From assembly GCA_935421135.1 (NCBI GenBank), contig OW285190.1:4526001-4590000 (forward strand): a stretch of DNA of 64,000 nt, in the 5' to 3' direction. The stretch is from Bugulina stolonifera (taxonomy: Eukaryota; Bryozoa; Gymnolaemata; Cheilostomatida; Bugulidae). Below are positions 34,861-46,399 of the stretch, one piece after another; the first letter of the stretch is position 1; every line of letters starts with the position of its first letter. Both the position numbers and the translations under genes were made by a program. A model generated the notes under the pieces. The model did not search any database and was not told the origin of the DNA. It worked only from the letters and a program-made list of their open reading frames with translations.

Positions 34861-35418
34861 TACACAGTGTATTTCGATTCTCGACTGATGAATAGACATT
34901 TGAAACATTAAACTTTTGCTTCATTTCAATACCTGTAACATAATTTTACAATAAGTGTATCATAAATTTTTCATTTTTTTTGTTATTCAATTCTTTTATT
35001 GCCATGTCTATAACATTTTTTGCTAGCTTTCAATTTTGTTTGCATATATATATATTTGTCTGGTTATGATAGTCATATGATTTACCATCCACAATTCTGC
35101 ACTGCAGATGATAAAACAAAAATACAATGCAGTGCAATAATAGATATAATGCATATGTAGTTGACTTCTCATTAATTTTAATTATATCAGAAGTTGTATT
35201 TTTATCATAGATAGTTCTTAACTTGCAAAGAACTGATAGACACAAAATATGTGATTTTGTTGAGCAAACGTTATCGATTTCGTATTGTTACAATGGATTT
35301 AATAGCAAACCGGAACTGCATCTAAAGCAAAGAAGTGGGTCCAGACCGGCTTCACGACCGTAATAGTAATAGCGGTCGAGTACTGGCTCTATCCTACCTC
35401 TATGGAGGTACCTCTATG

Positions 35419-36208
35419 CGTATATATTTGAAGGCTTGGAAAATTCGCAATGTTTGCATTTTGTTGTTATAATTGAGGGAAGACAACTCTTGCCTAAACA
35501 AGCAAAGCTATTGGAAATTATATACTGTAATTGTTCATGTACACAAGCTAATAATTCATTGATAAATAGACATAGTAATGTAATGAGCAGTGTATTGTAT
35601 TGCTAAGAGTTATGACTTTATCGGAATAGTAAAACCCATAACCTCCAAAGTATTTACTTTCACAGTGAATATACAAGTAGCCAGACTTGGCATGCTCAGA
35701 TTGGTCACCATCTCCCAGCTGTTGTGCTGAGAGCTTTATAACAGAGATTCTTTATACACTAATAATTAGGAAACATTTTGTAGTCTTCAGCACAAACTAG
35801 CAGTGAGAACGACTTAGTATTAGTTCTTTCACCATCTCAATTCATCTGCACAGTCTCACAATGGCTGCCAGTTCAACATATTATACATGCTGTGTAAAAT
35901 ATGATTGTGTAATGACATTCAGGTAGACTTAGAAGTAAGAAGTGGCTGCTATAAGCTGCTCTTCTACACATACTTATATCTCATTCATTGCTACACAAGC
36001 CTTGCAAGCTTTGATCACCTGATCCTTAGACCTTTAATCTCCTGTAGCCCTGTAGACATCATTAAGCAGATGTCATTATACAACATGCCCTTTCTTTACA
36101 AGCAACAGCAGTTTCATAAGTGACATAAAGCATAACCAAGAAAGCAGTTACAAGGGCACGCCACACTAAGCAAAGCAAGATTAAAGCATTTAATCTAGAG
36201 CTACTTAC
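35419..36208. other. duplicated flank with a tiny conserved plus-strand reading frame
   Basis: Recurs at 50180-50978 and 58830-59615. Includes the small frame at 35861-35926 (22 codons, starting CACAATGGCTGCC, ending TAG), whose copies have 21 and 20 codons because the only indels are 3-nt. No other gene seen. Confidence 0.45.
35861..35926 (+). CDS. possible short ORF or first exon (copy 1)
   Basis: MAASSTYYTCC... with a good start context; copies at 50655-50717 and 59295-59354. Between the three copies the length differs only by whole codons. A GT right after TTCAG could be a donor (GTAGAC, weak). No domain recognised; function unknown. With so short a frame the indel pattern could be chance. 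Confidence 0.3.
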   Translation: MAASSTYYTCCVKYDCVMTFR

Positions 36209-37840
36209 CTATTGCCTAACCCATTACTTACAGCATCTGAGTCTAGCAACCCTGCCATTTCACCCAAGTCTATGTCCTTCTCTTCGGAGTCAGCCCAAGT
36301 CGGCCACCACTGTCGCTACCAATATCACCACCACTGCCTCTACCACTGCTACCACCACCTGCGCCTACGGCATCCACCAAAACCAAGGCACACGCCAGAG
36401 GCATCGCCACCAGTGCCGGGATCTGATTCCCCGGGTCTTTTTGGACTTTCGACTTCCTCAGAGCCACGGCCATCCACTCGGGACAAATCCCTTGCAGGCA
36501 AAGCCGCAAAAGCAGCCGACTCTTGGACCTGGGTTACCTCAGGAGTACTAATGACCTCAGCTGAACTGGGGGTCACAACAGAGCTGGGCACCACAACTAC
36601 AGTGCTAGGCTCTGTTACCGTTGAAGGTGCAGACCTGCCGCCAGTTAATCTGGAGAGTACAGACCTCTTAACCCTAACCTCAACTAACCTCCTGAGCACT
36701 TCAATGCACGCCCTCTCTCTCAATCGCCTCCTCTAGACCCTCCCTTCCTTTGTCCGAGGCTGCCATTTCACTTTCAAAGCGTTCCCTAGCATCCCATCTC
36801 TTCCTCTCTACATGTATGTCATGAATCCTCCAAACAAGATTCTCTTCTGACATGTGCTCATCCAAGTTATCCACCCCCTGTAACAACTGTGACACAATAG
36901 GTGAAGCAGTAGGGGTAGCAGTAGGGCTAGATACATGTAAACACATAGCATTAACATTAGTCAATAATTGTAATTGTTTCAATTCTGACATTCCTAATAA
37001 GTTTCTGCTAGCACCTTTTAGCACATATAGAGATGTATCCACAGACCTAAAAGTGCCTGCTATTTCAACATCTGCAACACCTATGACACTGAGTTGGTTG
37101 CCATCAGCCCCACTCAACAGTTGGTCAGGGTGTGACAACTTTAATCCTAAAACATTACAAGTCATCTCTGTCAGAGTTGACAAATCTGAACCACTGTCTA
37201 AGGCATAATTAACATGACAGCTGTTAACCTTGAGCACTTCAACAAACCTATCATCTAGTCAACTCTTATTACTGAACTCAGAATATCTTACCCCTCGGGA
37301 AGGACTTCTTCTTGATCCACCTCCTTCACTACTACTGCTCTCCTAGCTACGCCCATCCTGGCACAATTTACAATCCTTAATAGTATACCCTGTATTATGA
37401 CAGTAATAACAAGTTACTTTAGGGCATTGCCGTATTTCATGTCTTTTCTCACCACAGAAGTAACAGCCATCACGTATAGCTCCAGGTGAGCGATATCTGC
37501 CACTCTGCCTGTCCCAAGAGTGATCCCTTTTCCTATATCTGGGTGAAAAGCCCCCATGCTTAGTAACCCTATCATACTGGTCACCTCTAGAGTCTATTGA
37601 CGATCCACTAGAGTCCTTAGAGTACTTGCTTTTATTGCTATCGTAGCTCTTACATGTATGTCTACTCCTACCACCATTGCCATGACTCCTAGACTTGGAC
37701 CATTGTCTACGACCAGATATCCGATTAACTTCTCTGCATGAGTAGCAGATATAATCAATTGAAAGCGAGCCAGCAGAGAAGGTCCAGAAGGGGTGCTTGA
37801 GCGATCTCCCAGAAATTAGAAACTTATCAAAGTTAGACAC
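36209..37840 (-). pseudogene. gag zinc-knuckle / retropepsin-like gene, copy 1
   Basis: Minus strand, high to low: a basic Ser/Arg-rich stretch, knuckle CYFCGEKRHEIRQC and a second knuckle whose His is Tyr (CYYCHNTGYTIKDC), then a stop TAG (37343) where other copies have TAT, then an in-frame TGA-CTAG (37255-37261), then a retropepsin-like domain with active site LDSGSD and 'ASRNLLGMSELKQL'. A charged coiled-coil-like region follows (IHDIHVERKRWDARERF...), then a frame change at EREG/RERACIE, and a coding-looking tail 'WADSEEKDIDLGEMAGLL' ending at a GTAAGT donor (36208). There is no RT or integrase, so it is a gag-protease derivative, possibly once domesticated. Copy 1 alone keeps the Asp-Ser-Gly triad. 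Confidence 0.7.
37255..37261 (-). promoter_or_regulatory. TGA-CTAG leaky-stop motif, copy 1
   Basis: In the coding strand ...AAT AAG AGT TGA CTA GAT..., with the same frame open on both sides. UGA followed by CUAG is the best-known eukaryotic readthrough context. Conserved at 52003-52009 and 60639-60645. Confidence 0.55.
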
Positions 37841-39593
37841 CGATATAGCGCAAAATCTAAGAACGCGTTAAAGTATGGTCCAAACCTCATCGCGACGAAA
37901 CCAGGTGTCCCATGTGATTTATTATAATAGTAAAATCTATCAGTTTGAGAGAACCCCTTAAATTTATGGTGAGGGATGGCGTCCCCCGTGAGCCTCCAAA
38001 CTTTTACCACTGGTTACCTCGTAGAAGGTATTTCCGGACAACGGCCATTCTCTATGGAGTTTCCAAGAGAAAGACTCTGCATCACATTGAGCAACAGAGT
38101 AGACAGGTTGTGTCACCAGGAGTTCTTGCTACAACACTATCTACTAAATATTCATTTCAAAGACCGTGACTGCTTGCCAGAGGAGGTAGACATACTGTAG
38201 CATAAGAAACGACTGCCCTCCACCACCAAATGGTTTAGATAATTATCCAACCCCTGAACTCAGAGTTAAGAGGATCTGGACAATCGCACACATATACTGT
38301 ATACATAAATGCTTGTCAGCAATTGTTCATTGGTTCATCCATTTGTATAATAGGCCAAGTGAGTGCTCTTCCTTTTTATGGCATTAATTTTGATTACCAA
38401 TGTCTACTGACTTTAGCTCACCTCTTACTGGAACAAGCTACAAGTGATTTCTGTATAATTATGCTGAAATTTTTTCACATGTGAAAGGGTTCTGGAGCTG
38501 TAGATTTTTAATGTCTAGTGACTTTGCAACTAGAGACCTGGGTCAACTTGCGACTCTGGGACAGTCGTGTGTCGGAAAATATCTTAGCAAATTAGCCTTT
38601 GAACAAAAGTTAGATCGCGGTATTAGTAGAGGTGTAGCAGTAGCACCCTTATTGACTGCAACCAGGGTGCCCCTCATCTAAAGCGTTGAGAAGTCGCTAA
38701 CCTAGTCAATTTATTATCCTAATCAAATTGGTTTCTAAAGCTTCTTCTATTTCGATATCGATCGGTTTCACAAAATAACATGAGAAATAGGTGATGATAT
38801 GTGTGGCAAACATTTTTATATTACCAAATCCTGAGTACTACCATTAGCATTTACCCAAAAATAATTGTTGCCCTCAAAGGAGGATACTAGAGCTAGTCTA
38901 CCTATGTAACCATACTTTGACTAATAAGTAGTAATTCATCCATTTTTATTGTTCCAATTAAGACTTCTTCTGAATTGCACAAGTAATTTCCTAAATACTT
39001 AACATCACTACACGATTACAGCACATGCATCAGGCTATTGCTATGTTTAGCTTGACCACCCGTGGTGGAAGTGCCCAACAATGCAGTGCCACTCTTTGTG
39101 ATTATTGTCTTAGCTACAGAACCACTAGAAGCTAAATACAACATAATTATTTATTCAGTGTTTAGTTGATCTATATCTGCAACATGTGCTTTAGTTATTC
39201 TAATTACTCCTTAATTTATTAGATGTTATTTATCAATGCATTTTTATTTACCCTGTGGTTACAGAAAAACACAGTAAAAAAGTCATTGAGAATACAAATG
39301 ATAATAAAAACATTACTATAATAGTTAGAATACAAGATGATAATAAGGACACAAGTACAATATGAGACAGTACATGAGAAGATGAAACTTGAGAAGAGTA
39401 AAACATGTTTTGCAAGCATTACACGAAAGATTAATGTATCCTGGATATCCTAAATAACAATCTATATCATACAGAAAAAAAGTTACTCTTTTCTGGGGTC
39501 TAAGCTAGATTGTAGATGTACACATACATGTTACTAATTACATTTCCTTAGCTATAAGTCAGGGCCTATTTGAGTTCTACTATGTTAACAAGG
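37841..39593. other. duplicated flank, unit 1 end, no assigned gene
   Basis: Recurs at about 52510-53746 and 61190-62991. A 74-codon plus-strand frame (37976-38200) ending 'CLPEEVDIL' is preserved in all three copies, but the family is not recognised. The last part precedes the next zinc-finger exon. Confidence 0.4.
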
Positions 39594-40000
39594 TTAGTCC
39601 ATCAGGATAGGCTCAGATGTAAATGAGTAAACGTCCCTCTTATGTTGTGATAAGCTATAATTATGTGAACATTGATATCCACACAGTGTACATTTGCTTC
39701 CGTGCAGGGTCTCATTTGTGTGTGTAGTCATATGCCTTGATAAATGATCACTGCTAGAAAACCGAGAGTCACACAAACTACACTTGTATGGTTTCTCACC
39801 AGTATGTATTCTCATGTGGTTAGATAGTTTATCCTTCCGTGCAAACCGATGATTACACACTGCACACTTGTATGGTTTCTCCCCAGTGTGTGTCCTCATG
39901 TGGATAGACAGTACATACTTCTGTGCACACCGATAGTTACACAGTGTACACTTGTATGGTTTTTTTCCAGAATGTCTTGTCATGTGAGATGTAAGCCTAC
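39594..40000 (-). pseudogene. zinc-finger exon unit 2, 3' piece (cut by hAT)
   Basis: Encodes the last part of finger 10 (RLTSHMTRH), fingers 11-13 and the degenerate finger 14 with the shared [10 protein letters not shown] tail. It is separated from its 5' piece (42871-43683) by the hAT element. The two pieces sum to 407 + 813 = 1,220 nt, exactly the length of the intact unit 1 exon, and are in the same frame once one target-duplication copy is discounted. Confidence 0.92.
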
Positions 40001-41496
40001 CAGTGTTCGAATTGTGGTTATACGGGAGTATACGGCGTGTACCCACCTCAATTTTGGTGGGTACACTGTCAGCAGGCGTGTACCCTCATGGTAATTGACT
40101 AGTTTTGCTGAAGACACGGCAGTTTTCGCAATCGAAATAGGTTTACTGGTTGCTGAGTGACTGCTGATAGTAAAATTTCCCTCTAATCTAGCGATCGTTT
40201 GATTGATAACAGCGTGTTTAGTCAATCCCGAAATGTCAAAGTAAGTTTATAGTAGCGTGGACCAGCAACCTGCACACAAATAAATCCTTCTGCTTTACTA
40301 ACAAAGTTAGTCATTGTATTAATAGTTTCATAGGACTTGAATATGGGCTCCACTTTCTTTAGTATTTTCAGCTTTCCGAATGTGTTTGCAGAGCCATGAA
40401 AACTTTTTGATAAGGACAGTGGCCAAACAGTTGAATCTAAAAGTTTTTTTAGCTCTAAACCTAAATCTCAAAAGTTAATTGTTGTACTCTATTGAAATTT
40501 GACGTTTGACTGAGTGATAAATATCGGAGATAGTTGTATTTTTCTTACTTTGCTAATAAAATATAAAATACAAAAATTAAAAATAAATATTAATAATAAT
40601 TTAATATGATCATCCATGATGTTGTATATAACAATAACATAAATATTCGCATTTGTTAGATTATCACTAGAGAAAGAATCTGCATTCAATGATATAACAT
40701 ATAAATAATAAATCAAGCATTATATTAATTATATAAAAAAATAAATAATTATCTATTATTTATAGTGATTATATTATAAATAATAGAATTAGAAGTGAAT
40801 CAATAGAATTAGATAATCAAATAGTAATCATATCATTCATAATGATAACCATAATTATTTATATTTTCATTAATTTTTATATGAAATAAATTATTTTGAT
40901 AATAATTGTTGTAGCAATACGCTTACATCAAGTGTAAATAAATATATTGCTTACTGGATTGTCACAAGAACAACAGTCGATATTCAATAAATAAAAATTG
41001 AAATATAGAATAGAAATAAATCGTTTTTAATAGAACAGGGAATTAGACAATTAATTTATATTTAATGATCATTGTTGTATCGAATATTTAATGTAAATAA
41101 TATAACAATTGTTGTATTGTTTTATATAAAATATTTTAATCTAACGTTGATATTTTTATTCTAGAATAGGTAGGAATACTATTTGTTTTTGCACATAGTA
41201 TAAGTATTGAATTTCAACAGTTGTAGGTATTGCTCTACTATTGCAAACTACTTCCAAGTTTAGTAAGTGAGACAAAGAGTGAGGTTATGACAAATTGAAA
41301 TTCACAGAGAGCTAAGAAGAATCCTGTCACTGTTTAGTCTAGATGGTACTAGGAGAAACTATGTATTTGGATTGAGCTTAGTTTCACTGGTTGACTGCAA
41401 TTTAAGTAATCGTTTTGTTTGTATTCTCTATTTTTGTTGTGTTGAGGTGATTCATTGCTTTCAGAAGTCCACAAAAGACCACAGGTAATGAAGTTG

Positions 41497-41580
41497 TATG
41501 CTGCCTATTAGTGTACTTGCATGCTGCATATTAGTGTACTTGCATGCTGTCTATTAGTGTACTTGCATGCTGCCTAATAA
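41497..41580 (+). repeat. 23-bp tandem repeat, about 3.5 copies
   Basis: Unit like 'gcatgctgcctattagtgta' plus ctt, repeated inside the hAT element with a few substitutions. Confidence 0.85.
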
Positions 41581-41889
41581 CCTACATGCATGATAGTTTG
41601 TCGAGTATTTTAAGTAGCTGAATAGTCTTTATAGGCAATACTATATTTTTAGTTTACATTGAATTTACTGTCAGTATGATTTGATATTTCTTGCTAAGGT
41701 TATATTCGGCCATGGATTTAACTTTGAGGCCAGCTTTTACTGGTGCTGCCAATTTATAAAACATTTAGCATTTTTGGAAGATGTTGTCACAAGTGATGAG
41801 GATACTTGGAATACAGTGTTTAATGATCCAAAGGAAGCTGGTGAGGAATTTAATTTTGCAGAAATAATACCCTAATTTATATTTTTCAT

Positions 41890-42050
41890 ATCTACTGCTC
41901 GCTGGTGAAGCTGTCTTTTTCTAACATTGCTGTACTGGTGTTGTGGCGATGTCTTCTGTTCACTTTTCTAGGCGATTAGGCACTGTAGAGACCATTGGTT
42001 CAAACCCCAGTCAGGGCCTGGTGTTTTCATGGATTTGATGCAAGACCTGA
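41890..42050 (+). repeat. SINE copy nested in the hAT element
   Basis: Matches 18-190 over 'ctactgctcgctggtgaag', 'ggcgattaggcactgtagag' and an exact B-box GGTTCAAACCCC, then 'cagtcagggcctggt'. Its presence inside one hAT copy shows SINE activity after, or before, that element spread. Confidence 0.7.
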
Positions 42051-42870
42051 CAGCTCCCACAGATAAATTCCTTAAATTAACAAAATTATAATAATATTAG
42101 AGAAAACCCAGTGAGTAGTACATGTATATATCCTAGATAAATTGGTAAAACTCCTTTACACAGGTATGTATGTTTTATAGGCTTCAACCTTTTACCTTTT
42201 CCTTATAGCTGTTGTTCAGATAACATTAATGGTGTTATATATTAAAGTCTACAGGTAGGTTGTGACAAGGGAAATACATGTATTTTATTGTATAATACTT
42301 TTGTTCATTATAATTTTGTTGATAAACTTCAACTCCTTTCCTTCTCTAATGTTGATGTCAATGTCATAGCTGTTTTGTTGAATTACTATAGTTTTTATAC
42401 AGTTGCAGTTACATGCTGTTGTTGTTTGTGTTTATATACTTTTGACAAAATATACAACTGTGAAATGTTGTAGTTCAGCATTTTGTAATAAATAAAGAAG
42501 TTGTTTTCTCTTTGACTACATGTACTTTTATTACAGTGAAAGAAAGATAAGGGGAGTTGTCGTGTTTTAAATAATGTAGATATATTCATTCTTACAATCA
42601 ATGCAGCAGTAATACAAAATTGAAGGACACAAAGCACACTCAGTAGTTTAAAATATAAGGAATGGTCTACATTCATTGGTACCATGTACTCTGTGTAATG
42701 AAGTTACTCATTAGCTATCAACCATAATTAGAAATTGTCCTCCCTTGTTTTGTCTTGCTTAAATGGGAGAACAACTTCTAACTATGATCTGCAGCTTCTG
42801 AGTGACCTAAGAATGCAGGTAGGTACCGTGTACCCACCTCATTTGTTCCACTTCGAACACTGAAGCCTAC

Positions 42871-43683
42871 TCCTAAGTGAACATCGATAGTCACACGCTG
42901 TGCATTTGTATGGTTTCTCCCCAGTGTGTGTTTTCATGTGTGATGATAGACTACCCGTTTGTGAACATTGATAGTCACACACTGTACATTTGTATGGTTT
43001 CTCTCCAGTGTGTGTTTTCATGTGCGATGATAAAGTACCTTTTAATGAAGATCGATAGTCACACAGTGTACACTTGTACGGTTTCTCTCCAGTGTGTGTT
43101 CTCATGTGTGATGATAGATAACCCTTTCCTGAACATCGATAGTCACACACTGTACATTTGTATGGTTTCTCTCCAGTGTGTGTTTTCATATGGGTAGATA
43201 GATTACTCTTTCGTGAAAATCGATAGTCACACAGTGTACACCTGTACGGTTTCTCTCCACTGTGTGTTTTCATATGGGTAGATAGATTCCTCTTTCGTGA
43301 AAATCGATAGTCACACAGTGTACACTTGTACGGTTTCTCTCCAGTGTGTGTTTTCATATGGGACGATAGATAACCCTTTTCTGAACATCGATAGTCACAC
43401 AGTGTGCACTTGTATGGTTTCTCTCCAGGGTGTGTTCTCATGTGTGATGATAGAGTACCCTTTTGTGAACATCGATAGTCACACACTGTACACTTGTACG
43501 GTTTCTCCCCAGCATGCATCCTCATGTGTTGTGAAAAAGCAGCTTTTCGAGAGCATTGATAGTCACACAAACTACACTTGTATGGTTTCTCCCTAGTATG
43601 TGTCCTCATGTGCCCCAATAGACGACTGTTTCGTGAACATCGGTAGTCACAGACTGTACACTTGTAACGTTTGGATATCTCTG
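42871..43683 (-). pseudogene. zinc-finger exon unit 2, 5' piece
   Basis: Acceptor AG at 43684-43685, phase 1. Encodes fingers 1-9 plus the front of finger 10 (CTACDYRCSLRS), then runs into the transposon and stops at 42839 after a few foreign residues. A protein with nine full fingers could still be made. Finger helices differ from unit 1 at the DNA-contact positions (for example SEKGYLSSH, SRKRNLSTH, SLKGTLSSH). Confidence 0.88.
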
Positions 43684-44857
43684 CTATAATATAACCAATA
43701 ATACAATATTGTTAACCAGTGGAAAGTATTTCTAGTGAAAGAGATTCACAAGAGTTCTGTATATCAGTTAGTGGTGTGAAACCAACAATGTTCAATCTAA
43801 GACAAGTTGTAAAAATACTTCTCTCAGTTTTCCATATCGTTACATAAGAGTTTTGCAGCTGATTGAAGCACCCGATATCTAATTAATCTTTCAAGAATAA
43901 ATTAATGGAGATGACGACTTTGGCTATTATAAAGATATAGAACAAGGTCTTGACCAAATCTGAATTAAATACGCCCTGTTGGTAGAGGGAAAGGGTAGAT
44001 ACACATACTGTCATTTTTACCATCAACTCTCCAAAATTATTTTGGTGCATAGCTTCTGTAGGCTACACTGAGCACTTTCTCTTTACCATTTGCGTAAAAA
44101 ACAAAACAGTGATATAGGAGATGTAAGTGTAAATTTTATTGGCTGCATCAGTTAGTTTCCATGGTTCAAACTCTGTATGGTGAGAGGTTTGTATTAACCC
44201 CATGTAATAACTATTAACTTCATGTTGAAGAGTAACTACTTATCACTGGTAAGGAATTCAGTGCCTCTACATGTATAATTAAATATTTAATATCGAATGC
44301 CAAAATTTGTGAAATATTGACAGACCCGTGAGCCTAACTTTACAATCTGTTCTGGAGGGATCAGTGATATGCAGACGACTGAAACATTGGTATAGATATC
44401 TCAGCACTTTTATAGTAATGACTGTTAGTAGGATTCAGTGAGTTTGTCTACTTATAACTCTGTTGTGAGCGCTATAACACCATACTGTATACTGACATAA
44501 CTGTAACTTACTATCTGTAACCATATTATCTGGTATTTCATAAGTAGCCTATGAAAAATACTGAATGTCACAGATTCATCTACATGACTTATAGAGTCAT
44601 AACAACAATCTATAGAAGATTTACACATAGGGCTGCACTGATGGAATTTTCAGAAGATTTGGTGTGTAGGTCTGGGTGCTATCAACAGGGAGACACTATG
44701 AATTGGTTGTTACTAAAATTTATTATGAACAAATATTAGTTTGGAATACCTGATGATAATTATGTGGACACACTGATAGTACTAAAGGGGCTATTTTGAT
44801 AATTTACATAACTATTCAAATACATTAGAAGTATGTGCATAATATAAATATACTCAC
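43684..44857 (-). other. intron of zinc-finger gene, unit 2
   Basis: Counterpart of 27139-28298; no gene seen inside. Confidence 0.6.
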
Positions 44858-44935
44858 TTTGAGTAGAGGTCATTGGTACATCACTGTTACCATCTGTTAC
44901 ATGACTACTGATAGGCTCCAGCTTGATCTCTATAT
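44858..44935 (-). CDS. linker microexon with IKLEP motif, unit 2
   Basis: 78 nt, phase 1-1, acceptor ...TTCACAG, donor CAAA|GTGAGT. Encodes DIEIKLEPISSH...VPMTSTQ. Splices in frame to the zinc-finger exon (A|CA GAG ATA). Contains the SUMO consensus IKLE. Open here, unlike unit 1. Confidence 0.75.
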
Positions 44936-45030
44936 CTGTGAAACAACAAAGCAAAATAACATAAGAAACACAAGCTGTCTAACCCTGATATCTTATAGGA
45001 AGGGGGCCATAATAGAAAGGGTGCATATCT

Positions 45031-45156
45031 GCAGGTCACTGGTGAAGCTTCCTATTTTTAGGTTACTGAGCTGGTAAAATGGTAATGTGTACTGCTCACT
45101 GTGCTAGGTGACTAGGCGCTATAGAGACTGCAGGTCCAAAACCCAGTCAAAGATGT
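45031..45156 (+). repeat. SINE copy, unit 2
   Basis: Counterpart of 28474-28600. Confidence 0.6.
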
Positions 45157-45290
45157 TAAATTTGTTCATTGATATATTTATGATCCTTGCATAACACACT
45201 AAACTACTTCAATTTCTAAATAACATATCTACAATAACAACTAATAATAATACATTGAATATTCTTAGTTTAAATAATCATATACAATAC

Positions 45291-45329
45291 CTGATGGTAG
45301 CTCTATATCATCATGCTTAACTTGAATAT
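45291..45329 (-). CDS. 39-nt linker microexon with VKHD motif, unit 2
   Basis: Counterpart of 28739-28777 with the same borders and coding sequence; phase 1-1. Confidence 0.7.
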
Positions 45330-46142
45330 CTAAAACAGATTGTCCATAAACATACAATGTACATGTTATCATTGCATTATCTACAGTCATGTTCATAAAC
45401 AATATATACAAATATATATTGAACACTAAGTTTACCAATGATAATATTCTACGAATTATTCATTTATCTGCGAAAATTATAGGCTACAAAATTGTGGAAT
45501 TACATTGCTAAGTAAGATCAACAAAGTTGCTAGTGTAGAAGATGGTTTGCGGAAGTTGTCTTATCTTGGCACATAGGTCCGTGAGCAGACAACTACAAAC
45601 ATTTGTTAAAGTGTGAATTCATAATACTGCATGAATATAGAAGGAAAAGTCACAATATTTTATAAGAATAGTAGTCAATACTCAAGAGCTAATAAACTAT
45701 TTCATTGAATAGATGGAGAGTCAATTGTAGTAACTTTTCAGAATCACACAATCAATAGGGAAACTGTCATAACATTCCTGTTATATAACAAGCTCTGCTT
45801 CATCTGGAAATAGTGTTCTAATTAATCATTAATCAATCTAAAATTGTGCCTTTATTTTATTTTTTTTATAATATTCCATTTGACATAAGACAGTACAAAA
45901 AGTCATTTTCAAGACTGAATTACCTGGCTTTAAATTTAAATAAGAAGCGACTGAAAATAATCCAAGTTTTCCGAGGCCGGATTAAGCAAATTTCACTGGA
46001 CATGCATCAATGAACACATGTAGGCCTATGTTTTATTGTCAACCTCTAATCATAGATATAATTCTCAACTACACTGGTTAGTAGTTACACGTCTAAGAAG
46101 CCTATTGCACAAAAATTATGCATAAAATACAATTATACGTAC

Positions 46143-46220
46143 TGTGCGCAGAGGTCGTTGGCACATCTCTACTATCCAGTATTGTTTCAGTACTATCTGG
46201 TTCCACCTTGATCTCTTTAT
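46143..46220 (-). CDS. linker microexon with IKVEP motif, unit 2
   Basis: 78 nt, phase 1-1, acceptor ...CTCATAG, donor CACA|GTACGT. Encodes DKEIKVEPDSTET...DVPTTSAH, clearly a paralogue of the IKLEP exon (shared EIK-EP, DVP-TS). Contains IKVE, an exact psi-K-x-E. The matching exon is missing from unit 1. Confidence 0.72.
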
Positions 46221-46399
46221 CTATGAGATGATCAACATACATTGTACATGAATATATAAATATTCAGAACGTTGGTCAGAGTACTCTGTGACCGGGATAT
46301 ATACATGAGCACCTATACGACCTTCACCTAATAGAAGCAGAAACTGGTTATTTCCATCCCTGTGCTGTACACTTCAATAGCTGATACAGTATTCAGTTG

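Larger units (their letters stand above)
32153..35418 (+). mobile_element. P-element-like DNA transposon relic (3,266 bp)
   Basis: Present only in unit 1. Inverted termini of about 110 bp open CATAGAGGTACC and end GGTACCTCTATG, with matching inner blocks 'ggataga gccagtact' and 'agttccggtttgc'. Just inside the left end lies a THAP-like start (MPKFCAV, 32280-32337, then GTAAGC). Near the right end are a transposase fragment with the P-element hallmark NNNPTA...RKLL (34411-34623) and KNRGGLTYATDLV (about 34790-34835), the latter followed by an in-frame TGA. Most of the transposase body is gone and replaced by AT-rich sequence. No clean 8-bp duplication: about 30 bp present in units 2 and 3 is missing at the right flank. 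Confidence 0.78.
25842..39540. repeat. segmental duplication unit 1 (about 13.7 kb)
   Basis: Contains zinc-finger exon 1, two linker microexons, the gag/retropepsin copy 1 and flanks that recur in the same order in units 2 and 3. Unit-specific insertions are a P-element relic (32153-35418) and a replacement segment at about 29134-29835. The unit is visibly more diverged from units 2 and 3 than those are from each other. The boundaries are a choice of phase within a tandem array. Confidence 0.9.
40001..42862. mobile_element. hAT element (2,862 bp) inserted in zinc-finger exon
   Basis: Termini CAGTGTTCGAA / TTCGAACACTG, with subterminal 'gtgtacccacctca' near both ends, and a perfect 8-bp target duplication AAGCCTAC (39993-40000 and 42863-42870). 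The interior is mostly AT-rich and shows no transposase. It carries a SINE (41890-42050) and a 23-bp tandem repeat. A second, truncated family member lies at 15101. Homologous finger sequence in the other units shows the empty site. Confidence 0.93.

Noticed and set aside
36664..36690. aaccctaacc telomere-like string
   Set aside because: It occurs once per unit inside the coiled-coil coding frame of the gag/retropepsin gene and is not tandemly repeated.
36349..36723. Possible programmed frameshift at EREG/RERACIE
   Set aside because: All three copies share the offset, but the site is a GA-rich run with no clear slippery heptamer, and the gene is decaying; an ancestral indel is simpler.
37976..38200. 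74-codon plus frame ending CLPEEVDIL, copies at 52695-52949 and 61406-61630
   Set aside because: Looks protein-like, but no family is recognised and conservation is explained by duplication; not called as a gene.
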